Source: Lentilactobacillus sunkii DSM 19904
GTDB taxonomy: Bacteria > Bacillota > Bacilli > Lactobacillales > Lactobacillaceae
Assembly: GCF_001435575.1 (NCBI RefSeq)
Contig: NZ_AZEA01000002.1
Span: 62,001 to 126,000, forward strand
Reading direction: 5' to 3'
Length of the DNA: 64,000 nt
The notes under the pieces were generated by a model. That model was not told where the DNA came from. It did not search any database and worked only from the letters and a program-made list of their open reading frames with translations. The translations under genes and the position numbers were made by a program. Shown here in pieces: positions 52,825 to 62,506 of this stretch; the first letter of the stretch is position 1, and each line of letters begins with the position of its first letter.

Positions 52825-53426
52825 TATTTATCATCCCTAAAAAATCGGACCATCCGTTGCGGTAATTGACGGTAAATGAAGAACGCCAAGTAAGCGACAC
52901 AGACTTTGTCCAAAATATCCAATACAAATTCATCAGTAAATGAAGCCAACCAGACAGGCAAATGATTTGCGACCATGACGGCAAAGAGTGAATCTCCCCA
53001 GGCAATCCCGGTCTGACCACCCCAGAAAATAACGTTGAGCGGTGTTGAAATAACTGCTGAAACAATGGCGATAATAATTGCTGAAACAAATACTTTCTTA
53101 GCTGATGAGAACCAGCCTCTTGCGTGAAGAATTCCGACTGCGATACCTATTCCAATACTTGTAATCGCGTAGACAGTGGAAATTGGTGATAAGGTCAAGC
53201 CATAAATGACGTTATTGATGAAACCACTGATAGCTCCGGCAACTGGTCCTGCCAACATGCTGGCGAGAAATGTTCCCAAAGATCCCAGCCAGACGGGTAA
53301 TTTCAATCCTTCCGCCAATGCTTTGGCAACGTAATTGATCCCAACAGCTGCTGGAATCAGCGTCATTGTTGCTGCTGACAACTTAAACTTCCACATACTT
53401 GTTCGATTAATCGGTTCTGTTTTCAT
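52824..53426 (-). CDS. ECF transporter S component, substrate unknown
   Basis: This 200-residue membrane protein has six predicted helices. The short polar start is followed by SAATMTLIPAAVGINYVAKA and LAGPVAGAISGFINNVIYGL, typical of S components. As the first gene of an S-T-A-A operon it belongs to a dedicated (group I) transporter. No vitamin riboswitch is visible upstream, so the substrate (perhaps a vitamin or nucleobase) cannot be named. ATG 53426 follows AAAGGAG; the longer frame to 53513 covers operator sequence. Confidence 0.78.
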   Translation of the reverse strand: MKTEPINRTSMWKFKLSAATMTLIPAAVGINYVAKALAEGLKLPVWLGSLGTFLASMLAGPVAGAISGFINNVIYGLTLSPISTVYAITSIGIGIAVGILHARGWFSSAKKVFVSAIIIAIVSAVISTPLNVIFWGGQTGIAWGDSLFAVMVANHLPVWLASFTDEFVLDILDKVCVAYLAFFIYRQLPQRMVRFFRDDK

Positions 53427-53456
53427 AATTTGCTCCTTTAATTCCAAATTAGTCAT

Positions 53457-53543
53457 AAAAGTAATGTCGACTTTTAAGTAAAAGTAAAAAATACTTTTAA
53501 TTTGACTTGGCATTTATTCTACAATTTTCACAAAAAATGTCAA
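53457..53543 (-). promoter_or_regulatory. ECF operon promoter and two operator-like inverted repeats
   Basis: On the minus strand TTGACA (53543-53538), 16 nt and TAGAAT (53521-53516) form the promoter. Downstream lie two 19-bp inverted repeats with the same half-site: AAAAGTA/TACTTTT (53480-53498) and AAAAGT/ACTTTT (53457-53475), with centres 23 bp apart. They suggest a dimeric repressor. Confidence 0.6.
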
Positions 53544-53682
53544 GAACTCAGAATCTTTAAGAAAGCGGAAAATATTTCAAATTTTGCTAAGGAAACCATA
53601 AGATGGCGACCCATAGGTATCAATTCAATTTATGTATGCTAATACTGTAATTAAATATGAATGTTCACTTGGGGGTAAAATC

Positions 53683-54516
53683 ATGATACATAAACATCGC
53701 AAATTGTTCATTATAACTGGAACAATCGTTTTCGTCTTCTTAATTGCAGCACTATTCGTCAAAGCTGCTCTCAGTCCGGACAGCACGCCTGCACCAGTAT
53801 CAGCAATCAAACAAGATATCGCACCCAATAAAGTCTTTGAGTCCTACAAGTACCCTTACGACTTGGAGATTATTCACTCTGACGCAAAAGTCTATTCCAA
53901 GCCTGCCGGTACCCGGGGCTCCAAATACCTTGGGACAGTCAAAGCCAATCACCTTTCACACAAGATCACTGGTTTGACTCGTTCCGATCTGAACCACCTG
54001 CGGTCAGAGGGTTACATCTCCTTCAAACAATCTCACCATCAATATTGGATCAGTGCCCAAAATGTCCATTTTCGAAACCTCAACAAGCTTCGCGGCAACG
54101 ATCCAAAAGTGGAAGCAGCTATCAATGCAGGCCTGAAGTTAGTCGGCAAATCCAAATATGATTATGGTGGCGGCCGAAATCTCAGTGACATTAAGCACCA
54201 TAAATTTGATTGCTCGTCCTTTGTCCGTTATTGCTACGGCAGGGCCGGCATCACGTTGGGCAATATGGACAGCGTGACGACCTACACCCTGGTTGCGATG
54301 GGTAAGCCGGTTAAGTTTCAGAATATGAAACGCGGTGATATTTTCTTCTTCACTAATTCAAAGGGTCAAGTCAATTCCCATGTCGCCATTTATCTGGGTG
54401 ATCATTTATTCCTGCATGACCACGGTCAATCGGATACCGGTGGTGTGGGCATCTCAACGCTGAATGCACCAGGTTGGCTGAAAGAAACCAACGGAACCGT
54501 GCGAAGAATTGCTTAG
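53683..54516 (+). CDS. Membrane-anchored or secreted NlpC/P60 endopeptidase
   Basis: This 277-residue protein has an N-terminal hydrophobic helix (about 9-28), an SH3-like part (about 55-140: YDLEIIHSDAKVYSKPAG, YISFKQSHHQYWIS), and a C-terminal NlpC/P60 domain. The catalytic Cys is in KFDCSSFVRYCYG and the His in NSHVAIYLG, with a further His in FLHDHG. It cleaves peptide bridges in peptidoglycan. GGGGG precedes ATG 53683. It is a single gene. Confidence 0.87.
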   Translation: MIHKHRKLFIITGTIVFVFLIAALFVKAALSPDSTPAPVSAIKQDIAPNKVFESYKYPYDLEIIHSDAKVYSKPAGTRGSKYLGTVKANHLSHKITGLTRSDLNHLRSEGYISFKQSHHQYWISAQNVHFRNLNKLRGNDPKVEAAINAGLKLVGKSKYDYGGGRNLSDIKHHKFDCSSFVRYCYGRAGITLGNMDSVTTYTLVAMGKPVKFQNMKRGDIFFFTNSKGQVNSHVAIYLGDHLFLHDHGQSDTGGVGISTLNAPGWLKETNGTVRRIA

Positions 54517-54526
54517 AATATTGAAT

Positions 54527-54566
54527 AAGGTCTGATACATTTTCACACTGTATCAGACCTTTTGAT
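54527..54566. terminator. Bidirectional terminator (NlpC/P60 / APC)
   Basis: AAGGTCTGATACA (54527-54539) pairs with TGTATCAGACCTT (54549-54561), with T following. Confidence 0.85.
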
Positions 54567-54584
54567 TTCTCAAAAATATTTAAT

Positions 54585-55922
54585 TTAAAACGGCTTGTCC
54601 TTCTCGGCGATATCTCGTCGAAGTCCCTTTGCCTGACGATCTCGGTCGTCGTAGAAGTACCAAACGCCACTGAGTGCAAAGACAACGACCCCAGCAATAA
54701 TCAATTCCCATGAGAAGCTGAAAATCAGATACATCGTCACTAACAGCGCAATGATGGGGATCAAATTACCCCCTGGCAACCGAAATCCTTGCGGTAATTT
54801 ACTGTGATTTCGCAGTTTAATTGCCGCCAAAATGGTTGGCACATATTGAACAAACGAGGTAAAGACGATGCAGGATGCCAAGAACAGGTAGTTCCCGGAA
54901 AAGAGCATCAACGCACAAATCCCACATGATAACAATAGCGAGACCATTGGAACGCCACGCTGATTCTGCTTACCCAAAACATGTGGTAACAGCTGATGTT
55001 CCGTGGCGAGCGAACTGGCAATTGTTGGAGTAGAAAAAGATACTGACAAAGCCACTCCCAGAATGGAAATGAGCATCCCCACCAACGCAAGATCATAGCC
55101 AATCGTGCCGGCAATATGGTAGAACGAAGCGGCAATCGGTACATTGTCATTCGCCAAGCTACTCCCGGACACACCAATTGCGGCCAGCTGGACCACCATA
55201 TACAAGGTGGCCGATGTCAGCAACACACTGATCAGCGCTTTGGGCAGCGTTTTCTCAGGATTGTCCATCTTAGAAGCCGCAATCGGTAGAAATGAAAAGC
55301 CGGTAAACATATAAAAGACCATTCCAAATCCCTGATTAAACCGGCCAAACAATGATGAACCAGCGGATCCGGCATCCGTCACATGACCAAAATTCGCGGG
55401 GTGAATGAAGAATAACGCCAATGCCACAAATATAACCAGCACGCTGATTTTGGCAACCGTTGAGATGTTATCAACCCAGTCCATGAAGCCAGAACCAAAT
55501 AAATTTAAAATCGTCAGCACCGCCAGGATCCCCAGCGTCGTTGCCAGATAATATGCATGCTGATTCAGGCTGGGAATAACGCTTCGAAGACCGGTGACGA
55601 AGGCTGATATTTCAGTCGCCATGGTTACAATGCCCAAAAGCCAGGTAAAGATGCCGATTTCAAAGCCGGCAAATTTACCAAACGCTGTGTACGTGTACAA
55701 CCACGCACCCCCGTCGCCAGGAATCTTGCTGGCCAAATTGGCGAAACACAGCGCAATCATCAGAATTGAAACCCCGGCCAATGGCATTACCACTGCACTC
55801 AAGTCACCAATTTTGGCGTACACCCGACTGGGCATCAGAAAAATCCCGGAGCCGACAATCCCATCGACACCGAGAAGAAAGACGCTGAGAAAATTAAGTG
55901 TTTTAATTCGTCTATGTGCCAC
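54585..55922 (-). CDS. APC superfamily amino acid permease
   Basis: This 445-residue protein has 12 helices. The first shows GVDGIVGSGIFLMP (G-x-G-S-G signature) and helix 6 SFLPIAASKMDNPEKTLPKA in place of the usual GEE. It probably carries an amino acid of unknown identity. It starts at GTG with AAGGAAG upstream. It lies 23 nt after the DHA2-type exporter in the same direction, so they may form one transcript. The C-terminus is highly charged. Confidence 0.86.
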   Translation of the reverse strand: MAHRRIKTLNFLSVFLLGVDGIVGSGIFLMPSRVYAKIGDLSAVVMPLAGVSILMIALCFANLASKIPGDGGAWLYTYTAFGKFAGFEIGIFTWLLGIVTMATEISAFVTGLRSVIPSLNQHAYYLATTLGILAVLTILNLFGSGFMDWVDNISTVAKISVLVIFVALALFFIHPANFGHVTDAGSAGSSLFGRFNQGFGMVFYMFTGFSFLPIAASKMDNPEKTLPKALISVLLTSATLYMVVQLAAIGVSGSSLANDNVPIAASFYHIAGTIGYDLALVGMLISILGVALSVSFSTPTIASSLATEHQLLPHVLGKQNQRGVPMVSLLLSCGICALMLFSGNYLFLASCIVFTSFVQYVPTILAAIKLRNHSKLPQGFRLPGGNLIPIIALLVTMYLIFSFSWELIIAGVVVFALSGVWYFYDDRDRQAKGLRRDIAEKDKPF

Positions 55923-55945
55923 TTAAAAGACTTCCTTACTTTGAA

Positions 55946-57397
55946 CTAAGCTGACTCTTTTTCAGCCGATTTACCGGTCTTCCTTTTTGAATCCAAGTAA
56001 CGAACCAGCACCAAAACCAAAGCCAAGGCGGAAATCACGGTTGCAGCCCAGAAAACATTTGCAAAAGCATGCATGAACCTGATACCGACTGTCGGCGAGA
56101 CCCGTTTAATTCCAGGAAGCTGGAAGAACAGCAATGATGAACCAAAACTGATTCCGATCGTCATCCCCAATGTCCGGGCAAATGAATTCAGCGAGCCGGC
56201 AATCCCAGATAACTTTTTGTCAACCAGTCCCATGGTTAAAGCATTGTTTGGTGACAGGAAGATCGCCATACCAATACCATTTAACACAATTGGTGGAATA
56301 ATCTTCCACATATCAAGTCCATTCGGGAAGAATGCGTAGCCAACCTGGGAAACCATCAAAATCAGCAATCCAACCACTGTCATCAATTCACAATTAATTC
56401 GATCAGCCAAGATCCCCGCAAATGGTGTCGTGCAAAGCATGGTCACCGACTGAAGCATGATAATTAAGCCACTGTAAAACGCAGTCATGCCATTATAACT
56501 TTGAAAATAAAATGGCAGTAAAATATTTGAAACGGCATTGACCAGCATCACCAGAGCCAGTGCGGTAACGGAGGTCACAAAGCCCAGATTACCAATCACT
56601 TCTGGCGCAATCCATGGTAGATTGGATTTTTTATCTTGGACAAAGGCCAAAAGTGAAATCGCACCACCACCGATAAAGAACGCTAACCCCATTAACAGCC
56701 CGGAACGGCCGCTTTGGAAGAACGAACCACTCAAGAAGAAGATAATAATGCCAAGAGTGAACAGGTTCTGGCCAGTCCAGTTGGCACCTTTGGTTACTTC
56801 GCGGACCCGTGCCCATGATTCTTTGGGAACCGGCAGAAATTTGAACCCCAACCAAAGAATCACAATGCCTAAAGGAACGTTAATCCAGTAAATCCATCGC
56901 CAGCTAGATGCGGATATAATCAGGCCGCCAATCCCAGGACCGGAGATTGAGCCGACAGAGATAAACATCGAAATAACCGCCAGCGCTTCGGCCCGTCGTT
57001 TGTCAGGAAAATACTGCGTCACAATTCCCATCGAGTTTGCCATAATCATGGCAGAACCAATCGCTTCAATCACCCGACCAAATAAAATAATCGCATATGC
57101 TGGCGCAAAACCGGTAATCGCCGATCCAACCACGAACGTCACACCACCATCCAAGAAGACCACGTTTTTAGACAAGATGTCCCCAATGTGGCCAAACACC
57201 ACCAGCAAAATGGCGGTGGTAATCAAGCCGATTTGCACAATCCAAGTCGCCATACTACTGGAAATATCCATATCAATCGCAATTTTTGGAATCGCCAGGT
57301 TCGTACTCGATCCAGCCAAGGCGGTCAGAAATGAAAACATCCCCAAGACCGCAATAATTGAATAACTTTTCCCCTTATTTTCAGCGTTGTCAGCCAT
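55946..57397 (-). CDS. DHA2-type (14-TM) MFS drug exporter
   Basis: This 483-residue protein has 14 predicted helices. Seen are the motif A region GHIGDILSKNVVFLDG (loop 2-3) and the antiporter motif C region with GPGIGGLII, as in the EmrB/QacA/LfrA group. It is probably a proton-driven exporter of cationic or lipophilic compounds. ATG 57397 follows a G-rich ribosome site. It is first in a likely two-gene unit with the APC permease. Confidence 0.87.
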   Translation of the reverse strand: MADNAENKGKSYSIIAVLGMFSFLTALAGSSTNLAIPKIAIDMDISSSMATWIVQIGLITTAILLVVFGHIGDILSKNVVFLDGGVTFVVGSAITGFAPAYAIILFGRVIEAIGSAMIMANSMGIVTQYFPDKRRAEALAVISMFISVGSISGPGIGGLIISASSWRWIYWINVPLGIVILWLGFKFLPVPKESWARVREVTKGANWTGQNLFTLGIIIFFLSGSFFQSGRSGLLMGLAFFIGGGAISLLAFVQDKKSNLPWIAPEVIGNLGFVTSVTALALVMLVNAVSNILLPFYFQSYNGMTAFYSGLIIMLQSVTMLCTTPFAGILADRINCELMTVVGLLILMVSQVGYAFFPNGLDMWKIIPPIVLNGIGMAIFLSPNNALTMGLVDKKLSGIAGSLNSFARTLGMTIGISFGSSLLFFQLPGIKRVSPTVGIRFMHAFANVFWAATVISALALVLVLVRYLDSKRKTGKSAEKESA

Positions 57398-57560
57398 AAT
57401 ATCCCCCCTAGTTTTCAACTTTATTTATAACACTAATTCAAGGAAAAATTGGGAATGGTGCTTGAATGATTTGGGGGAACGTCAACAGATAAGAATGTTT
57501 TAGTGCCATTTATTGACATCTATGTAATCACATATATAATTACATTAGGTGGTGATATTT

Positions 57561-57797
57561 ATGAATGTAAAAACTCGTAAACAAGGTAATTCATTAGTCA
57601 TAACAATTCCTTCAGAATTCAAAATTGATGAGAATGTTGAATATACACCAGTAAAGGATGAAAATGGTGTTATTTCATTTGTACCAGTACATCATAATAT
57701 CTTTGATGAAAATCCAAACTATGACTTTAAAAAAGCACTAAAAGAAATGGACATTCAAGATAATGGGAAAGCTGTGGGTAAAGAAGATGTCTGGTAA
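57561..57797 (+). CDS. MazE/PemI-type antitoxin (AbrB fold)
   Basis: This 78-residue protein begins MNVKTRKQGNSLVITIPSEF, the swapped-hairpin AbrB/MazE DNA-binding motif. An acidic tail follows (VPVHHNIFDENPNYDFKKAL) that would bind and block the toxin. The stop lies 11 bases inside the toxin gene. ATG 57561 follows AGGTGGTGA. The pair is more A/T-rich than its surroundings, suggesting acquisition. Confidence 0.88.
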   Translation: MNVKTRKQGNSLVITIPSEFKIDENVEYTPVKDENGVISFVPVHHNIFDENPNYDFKKALKEMDIQDNGKAVGKEDVW

Positions 57798-58155
57798 TAT
57801 TCAATATCCGGATCAAGGAGACTTGATTTGGATCGATGCTGAACCGCATGCTGGACATGAATATGGTGGGCATGATTCAAAAAATCACAACATTCGCAGA
57901 CCCATGTTGGTTGTCAGTTCTGATAAGTACAATCATCGAACTGGAATGGTTGTCGGGTTTCCTATTACATCAAGGATCCCCAATCACTTCCCAGCATCTT
58001 TAAAAATTAGCTCTAACAACATTCACGGATACGCTATATTAACTAATTTACTTGGCTATGACTTCTGTGCCCGTAATGGTGAAATTGTTGACCATATTCC
58101 AAACAACATTAAAGTTAGATCACTTGATGCAATCAAAGATATTTTCGATTTATAA
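57787..58155 (+). CDS. MazF/PemK-type toxin endoribonuclease
   Basis: This 122-residue protein has GDLIWIDAEPHAGHEYGGHD then RRPMLVVSSDKYNHRTGMVV and GFPITSR, the PemK/MazF β-barrel with its conserved Arg (RRP) and Thr/Ser region. The acidic-His insert (AGHEYGGHDSKNH) is typical of the subfamily with PHAGHE. It likely cleaves RNA at a short site. It overlaps the antitoxin gene by 11 bases. An in-frame upstream ATG (57763) would overlap it further. Confidence 0.88.
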   Translation: MSGNIQYPDQGDLIWIDAEPHAGHEYGGHDSKNHNIRRPMLVVSSDKYNHRTGMVVGFPITSRIPNHFPASLKISSNNIHGYAILTNLLGYDFCARNGEIVDHIPNNIKVRSLDAIKDIFDL

Positions 58156-58194
58156 AAAGTTCGCCATCCCAATTTGAGATGACGAACTTTTTGT
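58154..58194. terminator. Terminator between toxin and recQ
   Basis: AAAAAGTTCG plus CATC pairs with GATG plus CGAACTTTTT (58154-58192), between convergent genes. Confidence 0.85.
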
Positions 58195-58208
58195 GTATTC
58201 AACTTTAA

Positions 58209-59984
58209 TTACGCTTTAACTTCAGTTTTTTGCTGCTCCTGATAATTTGAAATCACATCCAGGAACTGCTCACCATACTTATCCAGCTTGTTTTCCCCGA
58301 CACCTTTCACATCCAGCATCTGAGAATCATTGGTTGGCATCACAGCGCTCATTTCATGCAAGGTCTTATCAGAGAAAATCACAAATGGCGGAACACCCTG
58401 CTTCTCGGCCAGCTCTCGTCGTAATTGACGCAAAGCTTCGAACAAATCATCATTTTCAGATAATGCTTTAGTGGCCTTAATGGAAATCTTCCGGGAAACT
58501 TTTTCTTTTCCTTGGAGAACATCGGCACCCAAAGCCGTTACTTTGAGCACTGGGAATTGACCACCGCTGGCTGTTAAATATCCGGTTGCGGTCAAATAAT
58601 CAATCAGACCAACGACATCTTTTTGATGCATGCCTTTCATAATCCCATAAGTTGAAAGGTCGTCAAAGTGAAACTGCCTGATTTTCTGAACTTTTGATCC
58701 AGTCAATACTTGGGCAACCAGGCTCTTACCAAAGCGTTCCTTCATCCGCAGAACACACGACAATACTTTTTGAGTATCAACGGTGATGTCCTGCGATTCT
58801 CTGGTATCCAGGCAGTTACTGCATCGCCCACAAGTTGGGCCTTCATCCCCAAAATACTGCAGGATAAACTGTTGGAGACATTGCTGAGTATTGGCATACT
58901 GAGTCATGATCTGGAGCTTCTTGTAAGCCCGCCGCTTACTTTCATCATCCCGTTCGGACTGATCAATGAAGAAGTGCTGGGTCTGAACATCCCGTAATTT
59001 GAACAGGAGAATCGCTTCGCTGGGAAGTCCATCACGACCAGCCCTGCCAGCTTCTTGATAGTATTCTTCCAAGCTGCCGGGAACCGAATCATGGATCACA
59101 AAACGGACATTACTCTTATCGATTCCCATTCCAAATGCATTGGTGGCAACCATGATCAATGCCCGATCATATAGAAAATCATCCTGATTCTCGCGGCGTT
59201 GTTCCTTTCTCATGCCACCATGATACATTGTTACGGAAAACTCGTGCTTTTTGAGAAGCTTGGTCAGCCGTTCAACTTCTTTTCGCGTGCTGGCATAGAT
59301 GATGCCGGATTCACTTGAATTCAGTTTCAAATAATCAAGCAAATACTTGTCACTATCCTGCCCTTTGATCACCTTGAAGGCCAAGTTATCCCGCTCAAAG
59401 CCGGTCTTGACCTCTTCATTAATATGCAGTCGCTGTTTAATGTCATCGGCGACTTGTGGTGTAGCCGTTGCCGTCAGCGCAACGATTGTCGGATTTGACG
59501 GTAATTCATGGAGTCGTTCGGTCAATGCCAAATAACTTGGTCGAAAGTCGTGGCCCCATTGGGAAATACAGTGAGCTTCATCGACAGCTACCAAATCAAT
59601 CGGTAAACCGGCTAGTCGGGAGAAAGCACCAGAATCCAGGCGTTCTGGAGACACGTACAATAATTTAACATCGCCATTGCGGGCCTGGACGAACCGATCA
59701 TCGATTTCGTCAAAGTCCAGACTACTGTTGATAAAGGTCGCCGGGATACCATTTTCATTTAAGCCATCGACTTGATCCTTCATTAAGGCAATCAGAGGTG
59801 AAACAACCAGTGTCAAACCTTCCTCCAGCATTGCCGGGATCTGATAACACAGGGATTTCCCACCACCAGTCGGCATGATGGTTAAGACATTCTTGTGTGC
59901 CATAATGTCGTCGATAACAGCTTGCTGTCCCGGGCGAAAGCTGTCGTATCCAAATTTAGTTTTTAGAAGTTCTTGGGGCGTCAT
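58209..59984 (-). CDS. recQ: ATP-dependent DNA helicase RecQ
   Basis: This 591-residue helicase unwinds DNA 3' to 5' in recombination and repair. Visible are the N-terminal [10 protein letters not shown], Walker [40 protein letters not shown], and the domain 2 [11 protein letters not shown] zinc-binding segment (Cys...CGRCSNC), a winged helix and a C-terminal HRDC domain (about 515-590) complete it. ATG 59984 follows AGAGGA; the frame continues upstream to 60014 without a ribosome site. The length is normal. Confidence 0.94.
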   Translation of the reverse strand: MTPQELLKTKFGYDSFRPGQQAVIDDIMAHKNVLTIMPTGGGKSLCYQIPAMLEEGLTLVVSPLIALMKDQVDGLNENGIPATFINSSLDFDEIDDRFVQARNGDVKLLYVSPERLDSGAFSRLAGLPIDLVAVDEAHCISQWGHDFRPSYLALTERLHELPSNPTIVALTATATPQVADDIKQRLHINEEVKTGFERDNLAFKVIKGQDSDKYLLDYLKLNSSESGIIYASTRKEVERLTKLLKKHEFSVTMYHGGMRKEQRRENQDDFLYDRALIMVATNAFGMGIDKSNVRFVIHDSVPGSLEEYYQEAGRAGRDGLPSEAILLFKLRDVQTQHFFIDQSERDDESKRRAYKKLQIMTQYANTQQCLQQFILQYFGDEGPTCGRCSNCLDTRESQDITVDTQKVLSCVLRMKERFGKSLVAQVLTGSKVQKIRQFHFDDLSTYGIMKGMHQKDVVGLIDYLTATGYLTASGGQFPVLKVTALGADVLQGKEKVSRKISIKATKALSENDDLFEALRQLRRELAEKQGVPPFVIFSDKTLHEMSAVMPTNDSQMLDVKGVGENKLDKYGEQFLDVISNYQEQQKTEVKA

Positions 59985-60128
59985 TTCGTCAGTCCTCTTT
60001 TTTCGAATAATCACACCTTCTAGTATACGAAAATTATGGCCGACTGTCTGCCTCGAGCGTCAAAGATTAAAACATTTCGGCTTTATGATATTCTAAAATC
60101 AGCATACTAACTGAAGCGGGTGATTATA

Positions 60129-61397
60129 ATGCAGCAAATCTCAATGCCAACTTTAAATCAAAATATTAGAAATGGATTGAACTTCACTTGGTCGACTCAG
60201 GCAATCTTATTCTGTGCGATCATCATTGCTTGTATCGGGCTAAACGTGGATTCTGCGCCGATTGTCATTGGTGCCATGCTGATCTCGCCGTTGATGGCAC
60301 CGGTTGTCGGGATTGGTTATGGTCTGGGCAATAGTAATTCCAAAATATTGATCCAATCCCTGCGTCTGCTGTTCATCCAGGTGACGATTGCGATTGTTGG
60401 GGCGACTCTTTATTTCTTCATCTCACCTTTAAACGCCACCAGCGCACAACTTCTCGCAAGAACCGAGCCAACGCTTTGGGACGTCTTGATTGCGTTGGTT
60501 GGTGGCTTTGCCGGAATCATCAGTTCCGCCAAAAAAGACGGTGGCAACATTGTGCCCGGAGTTGCCATCGCCACTGCCTTGATGCCGCCACTTTGTACCG
60601 TTGGCTATGGCATCAGCCATTTGAACACAACCTTCATTGTCGGTGCCGGCTACCTGTTTTTGATCAACGCCTTCTTCATCGCGTTGGCAACGGCCATTGG
60701 CACAATTTTCTTCCGCGTTCGCAGTGGCGAAAAGCTCAATGTGCCGGTCCGCCAGCAGATCGTGCTCTTACTCATCTCGATCATCATAGTCATTCCCAGT
60801 TCAATTTCTGCATATTCAATCGTGCATAACTCATACATCAATACCCAACTATCCCAATTTATTGAAGCGAAATTAAACGACCAGTACATTACGAAGCAAT
60901 CGGTTTCTGGGAAACAAATCGAGCTGTCGGTGATTGGCAAACGGCTCAGCGAAGAACAGGTTAAAGACCTTACAAAATCATTGAAAGACTATCATCTTGA
61001 TGGCTACCAACTTGAGCTCAAGCAATTAACCAAAGGTAATTACATCACGCCAAAGGAATTTCAAAGTTATATCAAACAGACCGGTGACACTGATGCCATC
61101 CAGGAGAACGTGAACTCAACCGGTACCAGCATCGATACTGGGACAAGTCGTAACAGTAAAGTGTTAAAACACATTCAAACTGATCTGACCAAACGATATC
61201 CAAAGGAAATTTCAGACATATATGTTGGTAAGGTGAAGGATAAAGACGACAGCGCTAAACAGCTGGTGATGATTGACCTATCTAAAACAGGTGAATCCAG
61301 CAGGTCGAAAATTAAAAAAACTGCTGACAAATTAGCTGCCGATGAAGATGTTCAGACAACCGTTCAATTTGTCGATGGTTCAGCGAAAAAATCATAA
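60129..61397 (+). CDS. DUF389 family membrane protein
   Basis: This 422-residue protein has six to eight helices in its first 240 residues, starting LNFTWSTQAILFCAIIIACI with SAPIVIGAMLISPLMAPVVG, the DUF389/TIGR00341 core. A soluble C-terminal part of about 180 residues has two β-α repeats (ELSVIGKRLSEEQVKDL and LVMIDLSKTG). The role is unknown. ATG 60129 follows GGGTGA; the upstream in-frame GTG (60120) is within that site. It is a single gene. Confidence 0.82.
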   Translation: MQQISMPTLNQNIRNGLNFTWSTQAILFCAIIIACIGLNVDSAPIVIGAMLISPLMAPVVGIGYGLGNSNSKILIQSLRLLFIQVTIAIVGATLYFFISPLNATSAQLLARTEPTLWDVLIALVGGFAGIISSAKKDGGNIVPGVAIATALMPPLCTVGYGISHLNTTFIVGAGYLFLINAFFIALATAIGTIFFRVRSGEKLNVPVRQQIVLLLISIIIVIPSSISAYSIVHNSYINTQLSQFIEAKLNDQYITKQSVSGKQIELSVIGKRLSEEQVKDLTKSLKDYHLDGYQLELKQLTKGNYITPKEFQSYIKQTGDTDAIQENVNSTGTSIDTGTSRNSKVLKHIQTDLTKRYPKEISDIYVGKVKDKDDSAKQLVMIDLSKTGESSRSKIKKTADKLAADEDVQTTVQFVDGSAKKS

Positions 61398-61407
61398 TTA
61401 CTGATTG

Positions 61408-61458
61408 AAAGAAAAAAGACGGCACTTCGTCGAATTGTAATCGACGAGGCACCGTCTA
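61408..61458. terminator. Bidirectional terminator (DUF389 / phosphatase)
   Basis: AGACGG plus TCGTCGA pairs with TCGACGA plus CCGTCT. The minus strand has the better T run, so it mainly ends the phosphatase gene. Confidence 0.8.
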
Positions 61459-61479
61459 TTTCATCATTTGTAAATATCT

Positions 61480-62361
61480 TTATTTCTCCAAATATTTATT
61501 TTGCAATTTGGTTAAATCAGCTTGGCTTAATCCGAGGCCTTTTTCAAGGAACCCTTTCATTGAGCCGTAATGAGTTTCGGCTTCTTTATATGCTTCGTCC
61601 AAATAAGCTTTTTCAACAATCAATCCATAGTAATCCTTCTTAATCGTGGCTTTGCTGGCACCCTTCTTTTTTAGTTCGGCAAGTGCCTGGTCATTGGTTG
61701 CTTTACGGTATTTGTTGGATAGTAAGTAATCTTTGTAGATGGTAGACTTGTTAACGCCGAGAGCAGTCATAATCAGCGCGGTACCAAATCCTGCTCGATC
61801 CTTACCGGCACTACAATGCCATAACACAGCTTCATTACTTGGTACGGTTAACAATTCATGAAATAGAGTTTTGTATGCCTGACGGCCTTGAGCTGTGTCG
61901 ACAAAGTACTTGTAATAGTCGATCATCCCAGTTTGGCCATCGGCAATCTTGTAGTTTTGCTTATCTTCTGCATCCGAGACAACCGGATCCTTCACATATT
62001 TGACCCCAGCCATCTTCTTATCAGGGGCCTCTTTCATTTCAGCCGGTGTTCGTAAATCAACATCCACGGCCACGCGATGTTGTTTTGTTAAAATGGCTTC
62101 ATCATTTGCGGTCAGTGTATTCAGCTTGGCTGAGCGAACCAGCATGTTGGGCTTAATGACTTTACCGGATTCGGTTTTGTAGCCACCTAAATCACGGACA
62201 TTAACTGCGCCTTCCAGCTTGATCTGTGAGCCCGGTACAACCGTTTCTTTGGTTGTTTGGGTGGCTGCAATCGCGGTCGGTGCAGCATAATGGGATGCAA
62301 CGGGTGCTCCAACGGAAAATAAACCTAAAGTAATAGCAATTAACGCAATTTGCTTTTTCAA
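61480..62361 (-). CDS. Secreted protein-tyrosine/serine phosphatase
   Basis: This 293-residue protein has a signal peptide (about 1-32, IAITLGLFSVGAPVASHYAA). A dual-specificity-type phosphatase domain follows, with NVRDLGGYKTESGK at its start and the catalytic P-loop HCSAGKDRAG (Cys nucleophile, Arg). This is the Y_phosphatase3 group, which also contains secreted LipA/PtpB-type enzymes acting on phosphoproteins or phosphoinositides. It starts at TTG 62361 with GGAGGA 7 nt upstream; the TTG at 62376 overlaps that site. Confidence 0.87.
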   Translation of the reverse strand: MKKQIALIAITLGLFSVGAPVASHYAAPTAIAATQTTKETVVPGSQIKLEGAVNVRDLGGYKTESGKVIKPNMLVRSAKLNTLTANDEAILTKQHRVAVDVDLRTPAEMKEAPDKKMAGVKYVKDPVVSDAEDKQNYKIADGQTGMIDYYKYFVDTAQGRQAYKTLFHELLTVPSNEAVLWHCSAGKDRAGFGTALIMTALGVNKSTIYKDYLLSNKYRKATNDQALAELKKKGASKATIKKDYYGLIVEKAYLDEAYKEAETHYGSMKGFLEKGLGLSQADLTKLQNKYLEK

Positions 62362-62466
62362 GATTGTTTCCTCCAATTACCCTTTAATATGTTACGGGTA
62401 CATCATAGAACCCGCTTGTAAAGTTCAGGTAAAAGGAGCGTAAAGGTTTGGTTGAAATACAAAATA

Positions 62467-62506
62467 AAGCACCAACCTCAATCATGTGAGGTTGGTGCTT
62501 ATTTGA
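62467..62506. terminator. Terminator of the MucBP surface protein
   Basis: AAGCACCAACCTCA pairs with TGAGGTTGGTGCTT, followed on the plus strand by ATTT and on the minus strand by TATTTTG. Confidence 0.8.

Noticed and set aside
53427-53640. Vitamin riboswitch before the ECF operon
   Set aside because: The leader is short and A/T-rich, with only short inverted repeats; no conserved thiamine, cobalamin, FMN, preQ1 or folate aptamer core is visible.
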